A DNA stretch of 64,000 nucleotides from Salinactinospora qingdaonensis (GCF_039539445.1 NZ_BAABDD010000011.1:100209-164208), one strand, 5' to 3'. Positions 52,402 to 62,165 are shown, counted from the stretch's first letter. Program-made: numbers and translations. Notes: a model not told the origin generated them from the sequence alone.

Positions 52402-54818
52402 ACACATGGGCACTGGCCTACGAGGGCTTCGCCCCAGAACACGAAGGTCTGCGCGAGGCGCTATGCACCCTCGGCAACGGCTACTTCGCTACACGCGGCG
52501 CGGCTCCGGAGTCCCGCGCGGACGGCGTGCACTACCCGGGCACCTACATTGCCGGATGCTACAACCGCACCGTATCCCGGGTGGCGGGCCAGGAGGTGGA
52601 GAACGAGGACATGGTCAACGCGCCCAACTGGCTGCCATTGACCATCCGTACCGGTGACGGCCGGTGGCTGGGCGGGGATGACACCGAACTGTCCGACCAG
52701 CACCTCGCACTCGATCTGCGCCGCGGCGTACTCACGCGCACCTTCCGCTACCGCGACGGCGACGGCCGCACCACCCGGGTGCGTCAGCGCCGCCTGGTCT
52801 CCATGGACGACCCGCACCTGGCCGCACTGGAGACCGAGGTCACCCCCGAGGACTGGAGCGGAACCCTCACGGTGCGCTCCGCTCTGGACGGAACCGTCAC
52901 CAACGCCGGCGTGGCCCGCTACCGGGACCTGTGCGGACGCCATCTGCAGGTGGGGAGCACAGGCGGCGACGTCCCCGAGGAGACGTGGCTGTACGCCGAA
53001 ACCAGCACCTCGGGTATTGGGATCGCGCTCGCCGCGCGCACGCGGGTCACCGCTGGGCCCGAGCCGGACGCGACCTCGGTGGCGTCCCGACCCGACTGGA
53101 TCGGCTGCGACCTGGAGATTCCCGTGCTCCCCGGCCGGACGGTGACCGTGGAAAAGACCGTCGCACTGCACACCTCGCGCGACAAAGCCATCAGCGACCC
53201 CCGCACCGCGGCACGCGCCGCGCTGGCCCGGGCGGACGGATTCGCCGAGCTGCTGCGGCACCACACGGCGGCCTGGCGTCGGTTGTGGCAGGAGTGCGCG
53301 ATCGACATCGGCGGCGAGGAGCAGCGCGTGCTGCGCCTGCACCTGTTCCACCTGTTGCAGACGCTCTCACCGCATACCGCCGACCTGGATGTCGGGGTAC
53401 CGGCGCGCGGCCTGCACGGCGAGGCGTACCGGGGGCACGTCTTCTGGGACGAGCTGTTCGTCTTCCCCCTGCTAAATCTGCACCTGCCCGAGACCGCGCG
53501 GGCACTGTTGCGCTATCGGTGGCGCCGCCTCCCCCAGGCACGCGCCGCAGCGTCTGCCTATGGACTGCGCGGCGCCCTGTTCCCCTGGCAAAGCGGCAGC
53601 GACGGGCGCGAGGAGACTCAGCGCCTGCACCTCAACCCGCGCTCGGGACGATGGTTGGACGACCACTCGCACCTACAGCGCCACGTGGATATAGCGATCG
53701 CCTACAACGTCTGGCAGCACTACCGCACTACCGGCGACCTGGGGTTCCTGGCGGAGTTCGGCGCGGAGCTGCTGCTGGAGATCGCCCGTGCGCTCTCCGA
53801 CCTGACGGCTTACGACTCGCACCTGGGCCGCTATGTCATCCGCAGCGTTATGGGGCCTGACGAGTACCACGACGGATACCCGGATCGCGAGGCGCCGGGG
53901 CTGGACGACAACGCCTACACCAACGTCATGACAGTATGGGTGCTCCAGCGGGCCCTGGAGGTCCTGGAGGAGCTGCCCGAGGCGGGCCGGCGGCAACTGA
54001 GTGAGCGGATCGGACTGACCCGCGCCGAGACCGCACGCTTCGCCTGCATCGCCGCGCGGATGCGGGTGCCCTTCCACGACGGCGTCATCAGCCAGTTCGC
54101 CGGCTACGAGGACCTGGTCGAGCTGGATTGGACGGCCTACCGCGACCGCTACGGCGATATCCGCCGCCTCGACCGCATCCTGGAAGCCGAGGGCGACACC
54201 TGCAACCGCTACCGCGCCTCTAAGCAGGCCGACGTGCTGATGCTGTTCTTCCTCCTCTCAAAGGAGGAACTGACCGCGATCCTGCGAGGCCTGGGTTACG
54301 ACCACCACGCCGACGACCCAGACCTCATCCCGCGCACCGTCGTCTACTACCTGACCCGCACCTCCCACGGCTCCACGCTCAGCGCCGTCGTACATGCGTG
54401 GGTGCTCTCCCGCACCGACCGGACCTCCTCTTGGCGCTTCCTCTGCGAAGCGCTGCGCTCCGATATCGACGACACCCAGGGCGGCACCACCGCCGAAGGT
54501 ATCCACCTTGGCGCCATGGCCGGCACTGTTGACGTCCTCATCCGCTGCTACACCGGCCTGGCAGCACAAGACGGGGCCCTGCGGCTAAAGCCCTCCCTGC
54601 CCGACGAGCTGGCCCACCTGTCGTTTCGCCTGCGCTATCGCGGCCATCGGGGCATCCAGTTAGACATCGACGCCGCCCAGGTGCGGGTAGCGGTGCCCCC
54701 GTCCTCGCTGTCGCCGCTGGAGGTGCAGTGCCGCGGCGAGTCCACCCACATCCCCCCGGGCAGCGACCGCACCCTCCCCCTCCGATACCCACCAAGAACG
54801 CGGCCACGGCAACGCTGA
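52398..54818 (+). CDS. GH65 disaccharide phosphorylase (trehalose/kojibiose/maltose type)
   Basis: The 806-residue enzyme starts at a TTG with AAGGAG 7 bases upstream. Signatures: LGNGYFATRGAAPESRADG near the N-terminus, HVFWDELFVFPLLNLHLPE in the (alpha/alpha)6 barrel, general acid Glu489 in VMGPDEYHDGYPDRE, and phosphate-binding RTSHGSTLSAVVHAWVLS near 650. It splits an alpha-linked glucose disaccharide with phosphate to beta-glucose 1-phosphate and glucose, the substrate of the coupled mutase. Which disaccharide is used cannot be read from sequence. Its last 118 bases are duplicated at 36646-36758. Confidence 0.92.
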   Translation: MNTWALAYEGFAPEHEGLREALCTLGNGYFATRGAAPESRADGVHYPGTYIAGCYNRTVSRVAGQEVENEDMVNAPNWLPLTIRTGDGRWLGGDDTELSDQHLALDLRRGVLTRTFRYRDGDGRTTRVRQRRLVSMDDPHLAALETEVTPEDWSGTLTVRSALDGTVTNAGVARYRDLCGRHLQVGSTGGDVPEETWLYAETSTSGIGIALAARTRVTAGPEPDATSVASRPDWIGCDLEIPVLPGRTVTVEKTVALHTSRDKAISDPRTAARAALARADGFAELLRHHTAAWRRLWQECAIDIGGEEQRVLRLHLFHLLQTLSPHTADLDVGVPARGLHGEAYRGHVFWDELFVFPLLNLHLPETARALLRYRWRRLPQARAAASAYGLRGALFPWQSGSDGREETQRLHLNPRSGRWLDDHSHLQRHVDIAIAYNVWQHYRTTGDLGFLAEFGAELLLEIARALSDLTAYDSHLGRYVIRSVMGPDEYHDGYPDREAPGLDDNAYTNVMTVWVLQRALEVLEELPEAGRRQLSERIGLTRAETARFACIAARMRVPFHDGVISQFAGYEDLVELDWTAYRDRYGDIRRLDRILEAEGDTCNRYRASKQADVLMLFFLLSKEELTAILRGLGYDHHADDPDLIPRTVVYYLTRTSHGSTLSAVVHAWVLSRTDRTSSWRFLCEALRSDIDDTQGGTTAEGIHLGAMAGTVDVLIRCYTGLAAQDGALRLKPSLPDELAHLSFRLRYRGHRGIQLDIDAAQVRVAVPPSSLSPLEVQCRGESTHIPPGSDRTLPLRYPPRTRPRQR

Positions 54819-54826
54819 CGGCCAGA
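54701..54826 (+). repeat. Duplicated 3' end of the GH65 gene, right copy
   Basis: This is the gene-borne copy of the repeat described at 36646-36758. Similarity stops abruptly after GGCAACGCTGACGGCCAGA, 8 bases past the stop codon. Confidence 0.85.
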
Positions 54827-55120
54827 CGCCCTCGCGCTTACCGCCTCGGGTATCGCTGAGGAGCGAACAGAGGCGGCCACGATTATGCCGTCACTGACAG
54901 CGAGAACAGATCGCACGCCAGGCGGGCTCGCCGTGGCGCAGCGCCGACTCGAACATATGGCCAGCGGGCACAGGCATTAACCGACCGTGGAGCCGGCCGT
55001 CTCCACGCCGCCGGCGAGAGACGAACTGGAGACAGGAAGATGACGCCACAGCATCGAACGGCTCCCAATGAGGGATCTGACCCACGCCTCCAGGTTTCGG
55101 TGCAGGTCGGCCAGTGCACC

Positions 55121-55173
55121 GAAGCACATTGACACAGTAGAGGTCGCTGGTTCCATTTCGGCATTGCCCACCA
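55121..55173 (+). pseudogene. Degenerate 3' fragment of tRNA-Val (attachment-site-like)
   Basis: These 53 bases align with 36181-36233 of tRNA-Val (GAC) with 42 identities, including a 17-base exact block GTAGAGGTCGCTGGTTC and the terminal GCCCACCA. The 5' acceptor strand and D arm are missing, and the T loop reads TTCCATTTC, so it is not a working tRNA. It lies about 19 kb after the intact gene in the same orientation. Confidence 0.8.
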
Positions 55174-55221
55174 ACAAGACCGCGTTCCAGGAGGTTCTCT
55201 GGCCTGTGGTCGGATATCACA

Positions 55222-55254
55222 CCGCTCGGATCGGACAACATCCGGGCGGTTTTT
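55222..55254 (+). terminator. T-tailed hairpin after the tRNA fragment
   Basis: CCGCTCGGAT and ATCCGGGCGG pair (one mismatch) and are followed by TTTTT, a classical intrinsic terminator. It looks like a tRNA terminator stranded behind the fragment. Confidence 0.7.
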
Positions 55255-57046
55255 GCTGTGTGGACCTTAGAGACGGTTGGTGCGAGCTTCGCGGTACCGC
55301 TTTGCACGGAAGTGGCGCCGCGGCGGGCTGTCACCGGTGCTCCTGACACCTACGAAGCGCCGCGTTCCAGGGTATCTGCCGCTGTGTGTGCCCGATCGGG
55401 ATGGCTGATCTGTGTGCGGGGGACGCGACAAGGCGGGTTGTGCCCGTCCTGTCGGCGACGACGGCGCGCCGGGGCGGTGCCCGCATCGAGCCCGGTCTCG
55501 GTCAGGCCCCGTGCTTGTGAGCCATCCCCGATACGTCGGGGATGGGGTCCGAGCTGTGGGGAGGCGACGGGCAGCATCCGCAGGTAGCCGAGCATGCCGC
55601 TCTCTCCTGCCTCCCCTCGTAGGGCCGTGGTGTCGCCAGGCGTCCCGGCGGCCTGCCCGGCGTGAGGGGCGCGGTGGCTCGGAGCGGGCTCCTCCCACAC
55701 GGGTGGGGCCGGGCCGGCTCGTTGTCACCACGAGGGCGCCGGCGCAAAACGGGAGATCGCTGACAGAGCACTACTCGTGTGCGTGCTCTCGTGACGAAAG
55801 CTGGCTTCACCAGGCTCCCGCGGCTATTCGAGAGGAGCGGTCAATGACAGCCGGTGACTGTCGTCCCAGTATCGGGATTTCGATGGGAAGATTTCACCTT
55901 CGTTGGAGAAGTAAAAAATGACACGAGACCTCAATGTGACTTTTTTTGCGATAGCCGACATGCGACAGGGCGTTGCTTCGACGCGCAGATGCGGCGAATG
56001 AAATCACTGTCAGTGAATGTTGTTTGTCTGGTTTATAGTCATTGGCCAGAAATTGTACTGAAAAGTTCCCTACGCGGCTCGTCGTACTCTCGGAAAGCTC
56101 CACGCTCCGCCCTGACCTGTGTCGCCGGCGCCGCCGAGCCGGCCGACCCCTATGCCGCGCGTCAGCGGTGGCACAAGCGCGAAGCTCCCGTCAGCTCTGG
56201 GACCCGCGCGACACTAACGGGGCCATCGGCCGCCAAGGGTGGCCATACGGGAGCCCCCTCGGCCATGACGTGACGCCGGGCAAAGCGTCGATGGAGTGCC
56301 TAGCCGGCCCCGGAGCGAGGCTGGAGCTGGCCGAGGCGCTGCCGGGAAAAGGTGGGGCGCCCCTGTCCCCGCCCCGCCACCGCCTCCCCCACCGCGACTC
56401 CCGCCCGCTTCACTACTCTTCGTGATCGCCGGTGAACTACGGCGACGCGGCGGCACCCCCGCCGCTCCTCGCCTTCGGCGGGAAGAGCCGATGAGTGCAC
56501 AAAAAGTGGGGTGACTAATGAGCTTCACCGGAAAGCCCTTGCCCTTTCTCCTGGAAACAAGGTCACAGCCAATCCCACCCCCAAGAAACGCAAGCCTCTC
56601 TCGTATTTGCCATGCCGCAGCCCCTCCAACAGGAGCACCTAAGACAAAGCCCTTGATCAAAAGAACCCAAACTTGAACCGAAAGTGACAATTCAGAACAC
56701 CAGAGTTCACCCAAATCGACCTTGATAGTCACCCTCCGCTTAAGAGATAGTCTCTTTGCACATGAAAGACACTTCCTATTTTGTCTAGATAAAAATAGAC
56801 ATCGGGAGTTCTACTTGGTGGCCGTAGCGGCCTTCCCCTCGACGTCCCAGCACACAGACGAGACGCGCATTCGTTTCAGCTTCCAAGGAGAGCGGTATGA
56901 GCCCATCCCCCGCCCTTTCCGGGCCAGCCCCACCACGGCGGGCTCCCCAGCGCTGACCACCGCGATCCTGGTCACGTTGCGCGCTGACCAGACCAACGTC
57001 GACAACCTCCTCGGCCACGTCCACGACCACCACACATCCGTCGCCC
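55255..57046. other. 1.8-kb region without a recognisable gene
   Basis: Open frames exist but none has a recognisable domain. Two stretches, about 55790-56110 and 56510-56830, are AT-rich against the GC-rich background. At 56741-56757 the string TAAGAGATAGTCTCTTT resembles one arm of the 59538-59576 operator, and GTCTA-N8-TAGAC follows about 25 bases later. Confidence 0.5.
55522..55545. terminator. Perfect hairpin in the gene-poor region
   Basis: CCATCCCCGA and TCGGGGATGG form a perfect 10-bp stem with a TACG tetraloop. No adjacent gene explains it, and there is no T tract. Confidence 0.45.
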
Positions 57047-58497
57047 TCACCGGCCACCGCCGCGCGGCCGGCACCTCGTAGTGCCCTGACGCGGTTGGTC
57101 CTGACTGATCGGCGGACGGCCGGCGGCGGCCCTCGTGCCGCCGGCCGCGCGTCCGTTCCGCCCCCCGCCGCGGGCGGCGAGGTAGGCGGCGCTGGTCCCC
57201 GCGGCGATCGCGTTCAACAGGGCGGTGCCCACCGCTTCGCCCACCTGCTGCACGGCGTTGACCATGGCTGAGGCCACCCCGGTGTCGCGGTCCTCGACGT
57301 TGCGGGTGGCCATGCTCATGGCCGGCACGAACGCGGTTCCCATTCCCAGCCCCAGCAGCACCTCGGCGGGCATGACCACGTTCAGGTAGCCGCTGTCGAC
57401 CTGGAGCAAGGTCAGCAGGAACATGCCGATGGCGGCCACGAGGAAGCCCCCGCACATCAGTACTCGGGGCGAGACCAGGGTCAGCAGCCGTCCGGCGACC
57501 TGGGTGGAGCCGATCACCAGCCCCACCACCATCGGCAGGAGCACCAAGCCCGTGACCAACGGGGGAGAACCCTTTGACCGACTGCAAATAGTAAGTAAGG
57601 AACAGAAACATCCCGAACATGCTCATCACGGACAGGCCGAGAGCGAGGCACACCCCGCCTCGGTTGCGTTCGGCGACCACCCGCAGCGGCAGCAGCGGGT
57701 CGCTCATCTTGGTCTCCACCACGACGAACAGGACCAGTAGCACCACTGCGGCGCCGAGCAGGCCGATCGTCAGAGGCGCTGTCAGGCCGTGACTCTCGGC
57801 GTTGGTGAACCCGTAGACGAGGGCGACCAGGCCGCCGGTGACCAGCAGGACACCGGGGACGTCCAGGCAGGGACGCGCGCTGCTACGCTCGGGCTCTCGC
57901 ACCAGTGCCGCCGCGCCGAGAAAGGCGACCACGGCGATGGGGATGGCGACGTAGAGTGACCACCGCCAGGTGGTGTACTCGGTGAGGACACCACCGAGGA
58001 TGAGGCCGGTGGCGCCGCCGCTGCCGGCGATGGCGCTGTAGACGCCAAAGGCCCGCGCGCGGTCACGGCCCGCCGGAAAGGTGAGGCTGGCCAGGGCCAG
58101 CGCCGAAGGGGCGAGTAGGGCGCCGAAAGTGCCCTGTAGGGCGCGCCCGGCGATGAGCATCGGCCCGTTGAGGGCCCGTGCCGGCCACGGCCGAAGCGAC
58201 GGCGAAGCCGACGAGGCCGGCCAGGAAGGTGCGTTTGCGACCGACGAGGTCGGTCACCCGTCCCCCGAAGAGCAGCAGCCCGCCGAAGGCGAGAGCGTAG
58301 GCGGTGATGATCCACTGCCGGTCGCCGTCGGACATGTTGAGTTCTTGTTGGGCGGAGGGCATGGCGATGTTCACGACAGTGGTGTCGAAGACAATCATGA
58401 GCTGAGCCACGGCGATGAAAGAGAACGCCATCCACCGTCGTGGCCGTGCAGGGGAACCCGTTGCCCTCGCCTGCGACTGCTGGCGTGGAAACGTCAC
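57047..58497 (-). pseudogene. MFS drug transporter (DHA2 type) with two frameshifts
   Basis: Three frames in succession give one DHA2-type transporter. The first has QLMIVFDTTVVNIAMPSAQQ and GRVTDLVGRKRTFLAGLVGF. The second starts after a shift near 58165-58185 with NGPMLIAGRALQG-like sequence and ATGLILGGVLTEYTTWRWSL. The third starts after an extra C in a five-C run near 57560 with LVTGLVLLPMVVGLVIG. Both changes look like single-base insertions in GC-rich runs, so sequencing error is possible. The gene overlaps the end of the flavodoxin gene and probably belonged to its operon. Confidence 0.8.
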
Positions 58498-59021
58498 TGT
58501 TCACCGGGTCTCGTGGTCGACGTCATGGTGCCTGCGAGTTGGCGTCCCCACTCCTGGGCGCGGCGCTGCTCTCCCTCGTTCAACGGGCCGCCCCTACCGG
58601 CGACGTGGAAGCTCTCCCCCCGTTCGGCGCCGCCGAAGCCGCGCTTGCGCAAGAGCTTGTACGCCGACTTGGCCGCCGAGCCGCTGAGCATCTTCTCGAA
58701 GGAGGTGTCGAAGGTGCGCACGAGCAACTCGGGGCGTGGGGGGAGATTCTCGATCCATTCGCGGACACCGACCCCGTCCCCGTGGGTACCGCCCTTCTCG
58801 ACCGCCTGTCGCCGGGTCTGCTCCTTGGGCATGGCGAAGTCGTGGGTGGGGGCGCCGACCAGGAGCAGCCCGACCCCGGCGGGGATTTCGCGCGGGGCCT
58901 CGCTGGGCGAAACGGTGGTGACCGAGTCGGCCCCGAGGACTTCGCTCAGGCCCGCGGCGACGGCCTGGGCCACGGTGAGCGTGTTGCCGAAGTAGGACTC
59001 GACGACGATCAAGATGTTCAC
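58494..59021 (-). CDS. Flavodoxin-like FMN protein
   Basis: The 175-residue protein starts MNILIVVESYFGNTLTVAQA, the FMN phosphate-binding loop of flavodoxins (S.FGNT), with GVGLLLVGAPTHDFAMPK as the second flavin loop and the RTFDTSFEKMLSGSAAKSAY segment typical of actinobacterial flavodoxin/NO-synthase-domain proteins. It carries electrons or acts as an NAD(P)H-linked reductase. AAAGGAAC lies about 12 bases before the ATG. It is the middle gene of a leftward set: membrane protein, flavodoxin, MFS. Confidence 0.88.
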   Translation of the reverse strand: MNILIVVESYFGNTLTVAQAVAAGLSEVLGADSVTTVSPSEAPREIPAGVGLLLVGAPTHDFAMPKEQTRRQAVEKGGTHGDGVGVREWIENLPPRPELLVRTFDTSFEKMLSGSAAKSAYKLLRKRGFGGAERGESFHVAGRGGPLNEGEQRRAQEWGRQLAGTMTSTTRPGEQ

Positions 59022-59058
59022 GGTCGTTCCTTTCTGTTACTGGCTGGTCGTCCTCACC

Positions 59059-59514
59059 TCAGGAGCGGGCGGCTCGCCAGAGCAGGACGACGGCGACGAG
59101 TCCCGCCACGCAGGGCAACAGGGTGAGACCGCTCCACAGCGCCGGCAGGACCGGTCCGCCGTACTCGCTGATCGTGAGGTTGAAAAGGCCGCCGCCGAGC
59201 CCGCAGCAGAAGACGATCGTGGCGAGGACGGCCACCCAGCTTCGGGGGGTGCGGGCGGCGGCGATCAGTAGCAGCCAGGTCACGACACCGATACCGCCGG
59301 TGACGTAGAGGTACACGTAGAGGACGGTGGGGTCGGGGACGGTGCCGTGAGGGGCGTAGTGCTCCTGGACGTGGGTGGCGATGCTGCCAACGCTCGCCTG
59401 GTCGATAGCCAGGGCCACAAGTACCGCCAGGGTGAGCAGCAGCCCCACCCCCATAGCCGCCATCGGCCCACGCTGACGCTGACTTACCGACGCCGCGTCG
59501 GACGGGTTCACCAT
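59059..59514 (-). CDS. Four-helix membrane protein of unknown function
   Basis: The 151-residue protein has about four hydrophobic segments: MGVGLLLTLAVLVALAIDQA, then YVYLYVTGGIGVVTWLLLIA, VAVLATIVFCCGLGGGLFNL and LWSGLTLLPCVAGLVAVVLL. GGAGGAAC precedes the ATG at 59514 at a spacing of 4 bases, which decides the start over an upstream in-frame codon. I do not recognise the family. It is the first gene of the leftward operon controlled from the dyad at 59538-59576. Confidence 0.75.
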   Translation of the reverse strand: MVNPSDAASVSQRQRGPMAAMGVGLLLTLAVLVALAIDQASVGSIATHVQEHYAPHGTVPDPTVLYVYLYVTGGIGVVTWLLLIAAARTPRSWVAVLATIVFCCGLGGGLFNLTISEYGGPVLPALWSGLTLLPCVAGLVAVVLLWRAARS

Positions 59515-59537
59515 GATCGTTCCTCCGCCCACAAAAT

Positions 59538-59576
59538 TTGAAAGTGACTTTCTCTCTGAGAGAAACTATCTTTCAA
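59538..59576. promoter_or_regulatory. Large TetR-type operator between divergent genes
   Basis: Two 19-base arms (TTGAAAGTGACTTTCTCTC and GAGAGAAACTATCTTTCAA) are complementary at 16 of 19 positions around a single central T. The site lies between the membrane-protein start and the divergent TetR gene. Confidence 0.8.
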
Positions 59577-59648
59577 GTGAGCCGTCCTCGTCAAGCGAGT
59601 AGGACGCACATCACCACGAACCATTGGAGGTGCACTAGCATTAGCCGC

Positions 59649-60251
59649 ATGTCCACGGGCCTTCGGCAGCGCAATCGGCTGGCCGCCATGCGCCTGATCC
59701 AAGAAACGGCGCTTGACCTGTTCGACGAGCGCGGATTCGACTCCGTCACGATCGAAGAGGTCGCGGCTGCGGCCGAGGTGTCCCCCTCGACCGTGTACCG
59801 CTACTTCGGCACCAAGGAAGGTCTGATCGTCTCCGACGAGTTCGACTCGCTCAGCGAGGAGGCGCTCGCCGACCTCATCGACCTACGCGACATCGTGGGG
59901 ACCGCGCGGCGCATCGTCGCCAGCTACGAGTCCTCTGTCGAGTCCACCTCGGCTACGCAGCGTTCCGAACACGGTCCGTGGCGGCGGGTGCGGTACTTCT
60001 TCCAGGAACCCTCTGTGCGGTCGGCCATCTACGCCTCCCTCGACCGGGCCAGCGCGCGCATCGCCGAGAACATGATGACCCAAGAGGCCCTGCCCCCCAC
60101 CCAGGCCCGGGTCGCGGCCCACGCCATCGTGTTCGGTTACTTCGCCGCTTTGGAGCAGTGGCACCTAGACGGCGCCGAACGACCCATCAGCGAGTACGTG
60201 GACCAGGGTCTGTCGGTGCTGTGGGGTCCGCCGCCCCCCGCCGGGGAGTGA
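59649..60251 (+). CDS. TetR-family regulator of the flavodoxin/MFS operon
   Basis: The 200-residue protein has a clear TetR helix-turn-helix: IEEVAAAAEVSPSTVYRYFG at residues 37-56, preceded by LIQETALDLFDERGFDSVT. The C-terminal domain is of the type seen in mycofactocin/AcrR-like regulators. The ATG at 59649 (MSTGLRQRNRLAAMRL) is chosen over the far-upstream codon at 59538, which lies inside the operator. It is divergent from the membrane protein-flavodoxin-MFS set and very likely represses it. Confidence 0.88.
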   Translation: MSTGLRQRNRLAAMRLIQETALDLFDERGFDSVTIEEVAAAAEVSPSTVYRYFGTKEGLIVSDEFDSLSEEALADLIDLRDIVGTARRIVASYESSVESTSATQRSEHGPWRRVRYFFQEPSVRSAIYASLDRASARIAENMMTQEALPPTQARVAAHAIVFGYFAALEQWHLDGAERPISEYVDQGLSVLWGPPPPAGE

Positions 60252-60459
60252 CCGAGCCGCCGACCGGCACGGACGCCCCTTGGGCGGAAAGCGTTCGGAT
60301 ATCGCTTGACGTTTTCACCTTCACCTCGCCGGTGAGGGAGGTCATGGACGGCAGAACCAGATATCGCCAAAACCGCAGCCAGCGGCCGAGAACCAGGTGA
60401 CTGCCTGCGCCCCGCCCGACAACCGAGTGCCGCAACACTCCCGCGCATCAGGGCGCATC

Positions 60460-60490
60460 GCCGCTTGCGGGGAGAATCCCCGCAAGCGGC
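60460..60490. terminator. Perfect hairpin between convergent genes
   Basis: GCCGCTTGCGGGGA and TCCCCGCAAGCGGC form a perfect 14-bp stem around GAA, placed between the ends of the TetR and MFS genes. Confidence 0.75.
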
Positions 60491-60516
60491 ATCGGAAAAC
60501 GCGCCAGTTCGACCGG

Positions 60517-62061
60517 TTAGGCGGATTCGATCTCTTCGGCCGTGCGGCTCACCGACTCCGCCTCGGCCGTTTCCTCGCCGGATGCTTGGGGGTCGGTCTT
60601 GGGGAGCCACCGCAGCGCAAGCACGCCCAACCCCGCGTGGAGCAGACCGGCCACGATCACCGCCGCGTGCAGGCCGGTGACGAAGGCAGACTTGGCTTCA
60701 AGGAGCGCCTCAGACGCCAGGCCGGGCAGCTCCGCCGTCTCGTCCAGCGTGGGGGCCAAGTCCGGCCCCATGACCCGGAAGATGAGAGCGGCCAGGGAGC
60801 CCAGCAGAGCGATCCCCAGGGCGTTGCCGACCTCGTTAGAGGTCTCGGCCATCGCAGCCGCCGAGCCGGCCCGCTCGGTAGGCACTGCGGCCACGGCCAC
60901 GTCGGCCACCACGGCAAAGGAGATCCCGTAGCCGAACCCGGACACGATCATGGCGGCCACGTACCAGCCCGCACCGCCCGTGACGCCGGTCATCAGAAAC
61001 AGCGACAGACCGGCGGCGATCGCGAAGTGGCAGGCGATCAAGGCGGCCCGGGTCCCGATACGCCCGACGACCATCGGGACGACGATGCAGGTGACGGTGA
61101 GCACCAGGGCGCCGGGGACAGCGAGCATGGCGGCTTGGGCGACCGTCATCTCCAGCACCGTCTGTAGGTAGACGCCGGACAGGTAAGCGGTGGCCGACCA
61201 AGCCGCCAAGGGCAGCAGGCCGGTGATGATTGCGATAGTGAACACCCGGTCGCGGAAGAGCCCGAAGTCGATCAGTGGATACTCAAGATGGCGCTGACGC
61301 CGGGCGAAGGCCACCAAGACCACCAGACCGATGATGCCCGCGACGATCGCAAGGACCGACACTCCCTCGGCGGCCAGGCTCTTGACCGCGTAGATGGCCA
61401 ACAGCAGGCCCACCGCGGAGAGCACGACGCTCAGCGCGTCGACGCGGCCGGGCCGGGTCACCTTTACCTCACTCAGCAGTATCGGAGCAAAGATCAAAAA
61501 CAGCACGATCACGGGGATGTTGACCAGGAAGACCGAGCCCCACCAGAAGTGGCTGAGGAGCTGTCCCCCGACGATCGGGCCGATGGCGAAGCCCGCGGCG
61601 AAGGCCGAGGCGAAGATCCCGATCGCCTGGGCGCGCCGCTTCGGGTCGGTGAACAGTTCGCTGAGCACGGCCAGAGCCGACGGCAGCAGCGTGGCACCCG
61701 CCATACCCATCAGCGCCCGAAAGGCGATCAGCATCTCGGCGTTGGGGGCCATCGCCGCCCCGGCCGAAGCGAGTCCGAAGAGCGAAGTTCCGATCAGCAA
61801 GAGCTTAAGCCGACCGTAACGGTCGCCGATGTTGCCGAAGGCCACCAGAAGTGAGCCGACAGCGAAACCGTAGATGTCGAGTATCCACAGTGACTGGTCA
61901 GCAGTCGGCACCAGGGCGTCGGTGATTCTGGGCATCGCCAGGAACAGGATCGAGCCGTCCATAGCGACCAGGAGCACCGGGCCGAGAATGATGGCGAGAC
62001 CGAGCCACGCCTTGATGCCTGGTGCTCGTTGCGCTTCTGGGGATGCGTGTTGCGGGTTCAT
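60517..62061 (-). CDS. MFS drug transporter, DHA2/14-helix type
   Basis: The 514-residue protein is an intact 14-helix exporter: LVAMDGSILFLAMPRITDAL in helix 1, GNIGDRYGRLKLLLIGTSLF at motif A, RALMGMAGATLLPSALAVLS in helix 4 and GFAIGPIVGGQLLSHFWWGS in helix 5 (antiporter motif). It belongs to the same superfamily branch as the transporter at 32707. I start it at the ATG at 62061 (MNPQHASPEAQR). It is divergent from the XRE regulator gene with 104 bases between the starts. Confidence 0.92.
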   Translation of the reverse strand: MNPQHASPEAQRAPGIKAWLGLAIILGPVLLVAMDGSILFLAMPRITDALVPTADQSLWILDIYGFAVGSLLVAFGNIGDRYGRLKLLLIGTSLFGLASAGAAMAPNAEMLIAFRALMGMAGATLLPSALAVLSELFTDPKRRAQAIGIFASAFAAGFAIGPIVGGQLLSHFWWGSVFLVNIPVIVLFLIFAPILLSEVKVTRPGRVDALSVVLSAVGLLLAIYAVKSLAAEGVSVLAIVAGIIGLVVLVAFARRQRHLEYPLIDFGLFRDRVFTIAIITGLLPLAAWSATAYLSGVYLQTVLEMTVAQAAMLAVPGALVLTVTCIVVPMVVGRIGTRAALIACHFAIAAGLSLFLMTGVTGGAGWYVAAMIVSGFGYGISFAVVADVAVAAVPTERAGSAAAMAETSNEVGNALGIALLGSLAALIFRVMGPDLAPTLDETAELPGLASEALLEAKSAFVTGLHAAVIVAGLLHAGLGVLALRWLPKTDPQASGEETAEAESVSRTAEEIESA

Positions 62062-62165
62062 GTCCACCACGGTGGTGCAGCCCCGACAGGCCAACCAGCC
62101 CACAGTGATGGGTACACCCGAGAGGGATACCCACGGTGGCCGGACCGCGGGTTAGGCTCGCGGCT

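Noticed and set aside
55121..55173. A second functional tRNA-Val gene
   Set aside because: The 5' acceptor strand and D arm are missing, and the T loop is mutated.
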